NCBI RefSeq assembly: GCF_002251945.1
Contig: NZ_NDHW01000145.1
Coordinates: 1 to 48,045, forward strand
DNA length: 48,045 nt
Reading direction: 5' to 3'
From: Pseudanabaena sp. SR411
GTDB lineage: Bacteria > Cyanobacteriota > Cyanobacteriia > Pseudanabaenales > Pseudanabaenaceae
Shown here: one piece after another, positions 42,742 to 48,045 of the stretch
How positions within the stretch are numbered: position 1 is the first letter of the stretch
Layout of the letters: the number at the start of each line of letters is the position of its first letter
Made by a program: the position numbers and the translations under genes
Notes under the pieces: generated by a model
What the model was told of the DNA's origin: nothing
The model's database searches: none
What the model saw: the letters and a program-made list of their open reading frames with translations, nothing else

Positions 42742-44193
42742 GTGGATATTTACTGCACACGCCCCAATTGTACCAAGCCATTAAATTCTTTTGCCGATCT
42801 TGATAGTGGCAATACGATCAAAACGATCGCCCAGAAATTCTGTACGGCTTGCGGGATGCCCTTGCTGTTAGGGGGACGCTATATCGTCGAACGTCCGATC
42901 GCTCAAGGTGGTTTTGGGGCGACCTTCTTGGCTCGCGATCGCTATACACCAGCGATGAAACGCTGCGTGGTGAAGCTGTTGCAACCAGTAGGGTTAACCA
43001 GTTCGCAAATGGTGATCGCTAAGCAAATGTTTGAGCGCGAGGCAACGGTTTTAGAAGATTTGGGTACACATCCGCAAATTCCTGATCTGCTTGCCTATTT
43101 TGAGGTGCAGTCAGGACAGGATGAATTTTTTTATTTAGTGCAGGAATTTGTCGATGGCTTTACGTTAGAGCAAATTGTCGAGCAGCATGGGGCGATCGCG
43201 GAGGCGGATGTCTTAGAAATTATGCAAAGCCTTTTGCCTGTCTTGACATTTATTCATGACAAAGGTTCGATTCATCGCGATATCAAACCTGCGAATATCA
43301 TGGTACGCAAGCTCGATCAAACTTATTTTTTATTAGATTTTGGTGCAGTTAAGCAGGTAGCTGGAGCCGCCCAAGGTCAAAAATCCACAGGTATCTTTAC
43401 CCCCGGATATGGCGCACCTGAGCAAATGCGCGGCGATACGGTGTTTCCTGCGACGGATCTCTACGCCTTTGCCGTGACTTGTCTCTTTTTGCTCACGGGC
43501 AAAGAGCCAGACGAATTATTTGATGTGAGCTACAACAAATGGCAATGGGATCGCTTTGTGAAGCTCAGTCTTAACTTTGATCAAGTTTTACATAAAATGT
43601 TAGAGACGGCTCCTAGCGATCGCTTTAACTCTGCGGCGAGTGTAATCCAAGCCCTCAATTCTAAAATAGCGGTGACAGCACCAACACCTCCGCCAACACC
43701 AGTAAAGCCCACCCACCAAACGAGTATCCAAGTTCCTGTGCCGATCGCTTCGCCCAATGCGATTAATGCGCCATCAGTCCCTAAAGTTCCGCGATCGCAA
43801 AAAACACCTTGGTTGCTATCTGCGCCGATTCCTACACAATTCATCGCCGCTTTTTTGTTGGGCGTTGAGGCGATGTTGCTATGGCAAGTAAGTACAACCG
43901 TTGGCATTACGGCGATCGGTTCTCCTGCAAATTTAGTTGTTTTTGCTGCATTCTTACTGGGTGTTATTCTGCTGAGGATTAGTTCTGTTCTTGATAATAA
44001 GGATCTATTTGTATTCGTAAACTTACTCAGCTTCGCCGCAGTCTGGGCAGGGCAAGTCTTTGCAAAAACTATTTTTCAGAACTTGCCACAATGGATAGAT
44101 ATTATTCAATATTGTGGAGTTGCTGGTTTTAGTGCGATCGCTTTGATGGCAGCCTTTCGCCTCATCTTCCAATTACTCTACTCATTGCTGTGA
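42742..44193 (+). CDS. Serine/threonine kinase with N-terminal zinc-ribbon cysteines and C-terminal membrane helices
   Basis: This 483-residue protein begins with a Cys-rich motif: Cys5-x4-Cys10 and Cys34-x2-Cys37, a probable zinc ribbon. A Hanks-type kinase domain (about 46-310) follows with IAQGGFGATFLARDRY, Lys in CVVKLL, catalytic HRDIKPAN (Asp180), DFG (Asp199), and GYGAPEQMRGD. A Pro/Thr-rich linker (about 312-365) leads to four or so hydrophobic segments (about 375-480). The layout implies a membrane-anchored cyanobacterial kinase with a cytosolic zinc-ribbon and kinase head. The GTG start is used because it precedes the cysteines. The ligand is unknown. Confidence 0.92.
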   Translation: MDIYCTRPNCTKPLNSFADLDSGNTIKTIAQKFCTACGMPLLLGGRYIVERPIAQGGFGATFLARDRYTPAMKRCVVKLLQPVGLTSSQMVIAKQMFEREATVLEDLGTHPQIPDLLAYFEVQSGQDEFFYLVQEFVDGFTLEQIVEQHGAIAEADVLEIMQSLLPVLTFIHDKGSIHRDIKPANIMVRKLDQTYFLLDFGAVKQVAGAAQGQKSTGIFTPGYGAPEQMRGDTVFPATDLYAFAVTCLFLLTGKEPDELFDVSYNKWQWDRFVKLSLNFDQVLHKMLETAPSDRFNSAASVIQALNSKIAVTAPTPPPTPVKPTHQTSIQVPVPIASPNAINAPSVPKVPRSQKTPWLLSAPIPTQFIAAFLLGVEAMLLWQVSTTVGITAIGSPANLVVFAAFLLGVILLRISSVLDNKDLFVFVNLLSFAAVWAGQVFAKTIFQNLPQWIDIIQYCGVAGFSAIALMAAFRLIFQLLYSLL

Positions 44194-44284
44194 GCCGCCT
44201 ATAATCGATTTCCCCGATGGGCAGTTTAGGGCTTTGAGAAAATCTAGACATGCTATAGTATCGAGAACGTTGAAAAAATTGGGG

Positions 44285-44752
44285 ATGAAAAGAATGTTGA
44301 CAAAATTGAAAACTAACAAAGGCTCTGTAAGGATTTTCGGTCTATTTGTTTTCAGTACTCTTGCTGCTACAGCCTGTAGTTTTAACGTGTCTACAGCGAC
44401 GCTAGAGAATATCAAAATGTGTGTTGAAAAGCCAGAAAATCAGACATGCGCCAGTGATACCGCGCAATTTGACACAACTACACCCAAAATATTTGCCACC
44501 GCCGATCTGAAATCTGCACCTGAAGGAACAAAGGTGAAAATTGATTGGAAATATTTAGGAGGGGATACGGCTAAAGCAACTGATATCGCTAGTATAGATT
44601 TGGTAACAGAATCTGATACGAATTTGGTTTCTTCCAATCTAAATGCTCCTTCGAATGGATTTCCTGAGGGTAATTACGAGGTTGTGATTTCCTTAGGTAC
44701 AGACAATTCAAAGCCAATCAGCAAAAAATTTTCCATCTCCAAGTCTCAGTAA
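44285..44752 (+). CDS. Hypothetical lipoprotein
   Basis: From the ATG at 44285 the protein has 155 residues (a TTG at 44234 would extend it upstream by 17). A lipoprotein signal is visible: hydrophobic 17-29 and lipobox TAC with Cys31. The mature part has a cysteine pair (MCVEKPENQTC), which may form a disulfide. It contains GTKVKIDWKYLGGDTAKATDIASIDLVTESDTN and GNYEVVISLGTDNSKPISKKFSISK, alternating strands like an Ig-like or lipocalin-type beta domain. No named family is recognised. It lies on the same strand as the kinase, 91 bp after it. Confidence 0.72.
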   Translation: MKRMLTKLKTNKGSVRIFGLFVFSTLAATACSFNVSTATLENIKMCVEKPENQTCASDTAQFDTTTPKIFATADLKSAPEGTKVKIDWKYLGGDTAKATDIASIDLVTESDTNLVSSNLNAPSNGFPEGNYEVVISLGTDNSKPISKKFSISKSQ

Positions 44753-44832
44753 TTGACTGGGAGCAATCTGGCTTGCTGTAAATCCCAAAAGATGTATGTG
44801 GCGATCTCACTGTTCAGGGAGATATTACAATT

Positions 44833-45285
44833 ATGGCTCTAGAAGGCGGTGAGACAGGGATGCGTAGTGCCAGCATTACAATTGATCTAGGGATTTGGAA
44901 TCGGAGAACTAAGTTAGGCTTTACCTTTGGCTCATCCACAGGTTTTAAACTTCCTAATGGTAGCGATCGCTTGACCGATGCTTCATGGATATTAAAAGAA
45001 TGTTGGGAAGCTTTAACTCCCGAACAACAGTCAAAATTTGCTCCCATTTGTCCAGATTTTGTAATTGAGTTGATGTCTCCTAGTGATAACTTGAAGGTCA
45101 CGCAAGCGAAGATGCAGGAATATCAAGATAATGGCGCAAGGCTAGGCTGGCTGATTAATCGCAAAGATCGAGAAGTGGAAGTTTATCGCATTGGCAAGCC
45201 TAAAGAAGTCTTACAAAATCCGAGTTCTCTCTCTGGGGAAGATGTTTTACCTGAGTTTGTTTTGAGTCTTGCGGAAATTTGGTGA
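44833..45285 (+). pseudogene. Uma2-family nuclease with missing N-terminus
   Basis: The 150-residue product matches Uma2 (PD-(D/E)XK, DUF820) from ITIMALEGGETGMRSASI onward, with the core CPDFVIELMSPSD, KMQEYQDNGARLGWLIN and EDVLPEFVLSLAEIW. Full-length Uma2 proteins are about 185-200 residues with an N-terminal region of some 45 residues before the GGETG motif. Here the frame reaches back to a stop at 44779-44781; between, IPKDVCGDLTVQGD resembles a short start of Uma2 fused directly to the later part. An internal deletion is therefore likely. The remaining frame is intact and may still be translated from the ATG at 44833. Catalytic Asp and Glu remain. Confidence 0.65.
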
Positions 45286-45290
45286 TGACA

Positions 45291-45324
45291 GACAGTAGCT
45301 GCACGCGCAGCGTGCGCTACTGTC
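45291..45324. terminator. Hairpin after the Uma2-like gene
   Basis: GACAGTAGC (45291-45299) and GCACGC pair with the complementary run ending at 45324, with one bulged T at 45300. It probably ends the Uma2-like transcript before the Pepco-like gene. Confidence 0.6.
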
Positions 45325-45406
45325 TATCGGTATAAGCTGCATGGGTACTTATCAAATGTGAGAAAATAATGCATAATTGCTAGAAATATGAAGTCTAGAG
45401 GCAAAA

Positions 45407-45802
45407 ATGCAGGAACAAGATTGGGGTGATGAGGAACTGTGGATCGTGACTGCTAGCGATCGCCAAGAAGCAGAGCCAACTGGTCAAAAAAGCCCACCTC
45501 ACAATTTGAATCCCTATAACAATCCTTCTAAGGCGACGGTATCGGGTGAGGAAGTCCAAGCTAGTCGTGTCAAGGCAGAGACTTTGGCAGTACAAATGTC
45601 TCAGTTTGTCAGGATTATTGGTCGAGTTTTTGCGACGGCTCAACAACAAATCGATCCACTAGCGGGGTTGCAACTGGACGAGATTAAGCTTGCTGTGGAG
45701 ATTTCGGGTAAGGGTGAAATTAAGCTCTTGGGTACTGGTATCGAAACCTCTGGCAAAGGGGCAATCGAGTTAAAATTTAAGCGTGTCGAGCCATCTAAAT
45801 AA
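45407..45802 (+). CDS. Pepco-domain-like protein
   Basis: This 131-residue protein has a variable, charged N-terminus (1-50), a helical stretch (about 55-85, ASRVKAETLAVQMSQFVRIIGRVF) and a C-terminal beta-rich segment: LQLDEIKLAVEISGKGEIKLLGTGIETSGKGAIELKFKR. The alternation EISGKGEIKLLGTGIETSGKGAIELKF fits the Pepco/Trypco type of domain, which occurs beside peptidases in prokaryotic conflict systems. The family name is from memory and carries moderate certainty. It starts with a good ATG and is followed, after 6 bp, by the helical 86-residue gene. The three genes from here to 47637 look like one operon. Confidence 0.7.
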   Translation: MQEQDWGDEELWIVTASDRQEAEPTGQKSPPHNLNPYNNPSKATVSGEEVQASRVKAETLAVQMSQFVRIIGRVFATAQQQIDPLAGLQLDEIKLAVEISGKGEIKLLGTGIETSGKGAIELKFKRVEPSK

Positions 45803-45808
45803 ATAATG

Positions 45809-46066
45809 GGTGAGAAAAATCATGAAAAATCGATTAACCCAGAGACGATCGCAAATTCAACTCTTAATACTTTGATTGCTGAGTTAGGGGTTGAATGTCA
45901 GAGGGTGATCATGCTGGTGCATCAACTGCAATTACCGAATATTAGCGATCGTCAAAAGGTTGATGTATTGGCAGAGTTAAATGCTTCTATAATTCATTTG
46001 CAGTCTCATTGTGACGACGATTTACAGGATCTGATTGCGGATGAGTTGGAAAGTATTATTCCTTGA
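45809..46066 (+). CDS. Small helical protein (86 residues)
   Basis: I do not recognise this family. The frame between the Pepco-like and caspase genes begins MGEKNHEKSINPETIANSTLNTLIAELG and then has helical, Leu/Val-rich heptad-like spacing (VECQRVIMLVHQLQLPNISDRQKVDVLAELNASIIHLQSHC). The C-terminus is acidic (DDDLQDLIADELESIIP). An ATG at about 45806 starts it; spacing to the upstream gene is only a few bases. Its position suggests an adaptor or inhibitor for the caspase, but that is inference. Confidence 0.72.
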   Translation, partial: GEKNHEKSINPETIANSTLNTLIAELGVECQRVIMLVHQLQLPNISDRQKVDVLAELNASIIHLQSHCDDDLQDLIADELESIIP

Positions 46067-46098
46067 ATCACATTTTTAGAAAGAGTTTGTAGTCAGCT

Positions 46099-47637
46099 AT
46101 GGCGAGAAATTGTGCGGTAATTGTCGGAATCAATGATTATGATGAGATTTCGCCTCTGAAGTATGCCAAAAGCGATGCTGAGAGGATGCGTGATTTTTTC
46201 ATGCGGGATTTGGGCGTTGGTCATGACGATCTGTACTTTTTTACCGATGATTCGCCGCGCAATGCTCAGGGGCGCAAGACCCAGCCGACCTATGGCACGC
46301 TCAAGTCTTTTTTAGGCGATCGCTTTGCTAACTCATTTCTATCGGCAGGGGATACGCTGTGGTTTTACTTTAGCGGTCATGGGATGCCCTGTGAGGGACG
46401 CGATTATCTGTTGCCTAGTGATGGCAATCCGCGTTCTATTCCTGATCTGGCGATTCCGATTGGTTATGTGACGGAACGTTTGCGGCGAAGTGGGGCGGAT
46501 AATGTGGTGATGTTGATCGATGCTTGTCGTAGTGATGGCGCGAGGAATGCGGGGATGGGCATCGGTGAGGAGAAGCAGCAGGGTGTAATTACGTTCTTTT
46601 CTTGCAGTCCGTCGCAGGTTTCCTATGAGATTGATGAGATTGGGCAAGGGGCGTTTACGAATGTGTTGTTGGAGGCGTTGCGGATTCAGGGTGAGGGAAA
46701 CTGTGCGACTGTAGAGCGCTTTTATCAATATCTGCGCGATCGCGTACCAAATCTGACTCAATATTACAAAAATGGCTATCGGCAAACGCCTTACGCTGTC
46801 ATCGAACCCGCGACAAAGTTGCATTATATTTTGTTGCCTAAGTTTGCCAATCTTTCGGATATTGCGACATTGCGAGAAGATGCGCTTCATGCCGAAATTG
46901 AAGAAGATTTTACTCTAGCTTTTCAGTTATGGATGCGGGTAAATGTGGCTTCTGGTGGAACGGATATGAAGGCAATTAATGCTTTGATTAGGGTGGTTAA
47001 CAAGCGAGCTTCACCAAGTTCACAACCGACTGTAAAGATTAGCGATCGGGATAGTAAATCTCCATCAGCACCGACTGTTGCGTCTCCAGTGCCAGAGGTT
47101 AAAAAAAATCCTGTGGAATTGGTTAGCGCTAGGGGGATCGACTATCGCGAGTTGGAGAAATTGCTGAAGGCTAGGGAATGGCGCAAAGCCGATGAACTGA
47201 CGGGGAAACTGATGTGTCGGGTTGCCTATCGAGAAAGTCAAGGTTATAAAGATTATCTAGATGAAGCTTCAATCAAGATTTTTCCTTGTGAGGATTTGCG
47301 AACGATTGATCAGTTGTGGATGCATTACAGTAATAGCAAGTTTGGCTTTAGCATTCAGAAGAAGCTCTGGTTAGAGTGCGGTGGGGAGATTGGTAAATAT
47401 GATTATGAGGTGTGGAAAAAATTTGCGGCAAAAGTGGGTTGGTATTATCCAAAGATTTTTTTGGGTGATGGACGGTGGAGAACGTATACTGAATTTATGA
47501 ATGGCACACAAAATGCCCAAAGTGCTCTTCCTGCAAGCCTCCCAAAGATTAACATGGGGTATGATGGTGGGCGGAAGCGTTGGGGATTGAGCGAACGGAC
47601 GTATCTCTTCTCGCGCGCAGAGACCTGTGAAGTATAA
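46099..47637 (+). CDS. Caspase-like peptidase fused to a GUN4 domain
   Basis: This 512-residue protein has an N-terminal metacaspase/peptidase C14 domain (about 1-250) starting RNCAVIVGINDYDEISPLKYAKSDAERMRDFF. The catalytic dyad is His94 (FYFSGHG) and Cys143 (LIDACRS), both intact. A helical linker (about 255-300) and a Ser/Pro-rich segment (about 305-340) lead to a GUN4 domain (about 347-490): IDYRELEKLLKAREWRKADELTGKLM, then CEDLRTIDQLWMHYSNSKFGFSIQKKLW and KFAAKVGWYYP. GUN4 binds porphyrins/bilins in chlorophyll regulators; fused forms in cyanobacteria are often sensory. It is the third gene of a probable operon with the Pepco-like and helical proteins. No signal peptide is seen. Confidence 0.93.
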   Translation: MARNCAVIVGINDYDEISPLKYAKSDAERMRDFFMRDLGVGHDDLYFFTDDSPRNAQGRKTQPTYGTLKSFLGDRFANSFLSAGDTLWFYFSGHGMPCEGRDYLLPSDGNPRSIPDLAIPIGYVTERLRRSGADNVVMLIDACRSDGARNAGMGIGEEKQQGVITFFSCSPSQVSYEIDEIGQGAFTNVLLEALRIQGEGNCATVERFYQYLRDRVPNLTQYYKNGYRQTPYAVIEPATKLHYILLPKFANLSDIATLREDALHAEIEEDFTLAFQLWMRVNVASGGTDMKAINALIRVVNKRASPSSQPTVKISDRDSKSPSAPTVASPVPEVKKNPVELVSARGIDYRELEKLLKAREWRKADELTGKLMCRVAYRESQGYKDYLDEASIKIFPCEDLRTIDQLWMHYSNSKFGFSIQKKLWLECGGEIGKYDYEVWKKFAAKVGWYYPKIFLGDGRWRTYTEFMNGTQNAQSALPASLPKINMGYDGGRKRWGLSERTYLFSRAETCEV

Positions 47638-47781
47638 ACTATAAAGCTTTCACACTTCTATTAAGACTTGTAAACCGCCAATTTCCTACAGCATAATCAG
47701 CATCCTAGCGTTTCGTTACCTGTCATATCAAGGAAAAGGGAAAAAGGAAAAAGGAAAAATTTTTTTGACAATTAGATGTAG

Positions 47782-47848
47782 GGGTAAAGCATTTGCGAGA
47801 CTATCTTGCAACTCTTCACCACAATCTTCATCCGCAAATGCTCTACCC
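47782..47848. repeat. 16-bp inverted repeat, GGGTAAAGCATTTGCG type
   Basis: GGGTAAAGCATTTGCG (47782-47797) faces CGCAAATGCTCTACCC (47833-47848) with one mismatch. It lies in the 408-bp end of the window, which has no convincing gene. Upstream (47730-47766) is an A/G-rich low-complexity run. A second inverted repeat follows at 47916-47980. Confidence 0.7.
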
Positions 47849-47915
47849 TCTTCGCTGTGACTGAACATTAGAGATTTTGGGCGGTTTGAGAATTTCGGTG
47901 AATGTTGAAGGTTCA

Positions 47916-47980
47916 GGGCAGTGCATTCCCGATTGAGACGGATCTAAAAATTCATAAATTGCGGCGGGAATGCACTGCCC
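47916..47980. repeat. 16-bp perfect inverted repeat, GGGCAGTGCATTCCCG type
   Basis: GGGCAGTGCATTCCCG (47916-47931) and its exact complement (47965-47980) enclose 33 bp. The pattern resembles the element at 47782-47848 and the internal palindrome of the MITE-like element at 10509. It is likely a small dispersed repeat. Confidence 0.75.
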
Positions 47981-48045
47981 CTTGTATCTAGGAAGAAAAG
48001 TAAAGGATAAAATCTTTACTACAATCCGAAAAAGCAAAAGCAGAG

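Noticed and set aside
46339-46890. A 183-codon open frame on the minus strand inside the caspase gene
   Set aside because: It is Arg/Ile/Thr-rich shadow coding opposite a well-supported domain; no motif is present.
47843-48037. A 64-codon open frame on the minus strand at the window end
   Set aside because: It spans the perfect inverted repeat at 47916-47980 and part of another, and shows no protein-like pattern.

Overview
The window looks like chromosome of a cyanobacterium. It carries the photosystem I assembly factor Ycf4, a PsbP/CyanoP-type thylakoid lipoprotein, a GUN4 domain and a probable bilin-binding GAF domain. The HIP1 octamer GCGATCGC is scattered through almost every gene, as is typical of cyanobacteria. 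The density of perfect intergenic palindromes suggests a Pseudanabaena-like filamentous species, but that genus call is an inference. I found no rRNA, tRNA, CRISPR array, phage block or intact insertion sequence.

Layout. 1-0.6 kb: remnants of two accessory genes (xisI on +, a DUF4351-like tail on -). 0.7-10.5 kb: mostly housekeeping (class II aldolase, gatB, CyanoP lipoprotein, Mrp ATPase, purH, a glutathione-transferase-like gene) plus a response-regulator/SpoIIE phosphatase and a STAS protein that look like parts of a partner-switching circuit. 10.8-15.8 kb: a four-gene BMP-type (nucleoside class) ABC importer operon. 15.8-23.1 kb, minus strand: a 1627-residue hybrid histidine kinase whose first GAF domain looks like a cyanobacteriochrome, a small membrane protein and an Hsp70-like ATPase. 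23.2-33.8 kb: secreted and lipid-anchored proteins, a cyclophilin, ycf4, a RibD-like reductase, a MogA/MoaB protein, a DUF2325 coiled-coil protein, deoC and gnd. 34.0-38.1 kb: an accessory patch with an HNH endonuclease, two RelE-type toxin-antitoxin pairs and a coiled-coil/HsdR_N-like nuclease pair, with anmK inside it. 38.1-42.6 kb, minus strand: rpsB, an Rpn-family nuclease flanked by a direct repeat, and a PcrA/UvrD helicase. 42.7-47.6 kb: a zinc-ribbon Ser/Thr kinase with membrane helices, a lipoprotein, a shortened Uma2 nuclease, and a compact three-gene set (Pepco-like protein, 86-residue helical protein, caspase-GUN4 fusion).

How it fits together. The importer, deoC, purH and gnd could together serve nucleoside and pentose salvage. 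The phosphatase and STAS protein could form a stress or growth switch. The caspase-GUN4 set resembles the peptidase-plus-adaptor conflict systems of cyanobacteria and is the best candidate for an undescribed system. Many gene ends, especially between convergent genes, carry perfect inverted repeats of 13-28 bp with loops of about 3 nt. Several belong to recognisable repeat families whose two arms vary together.
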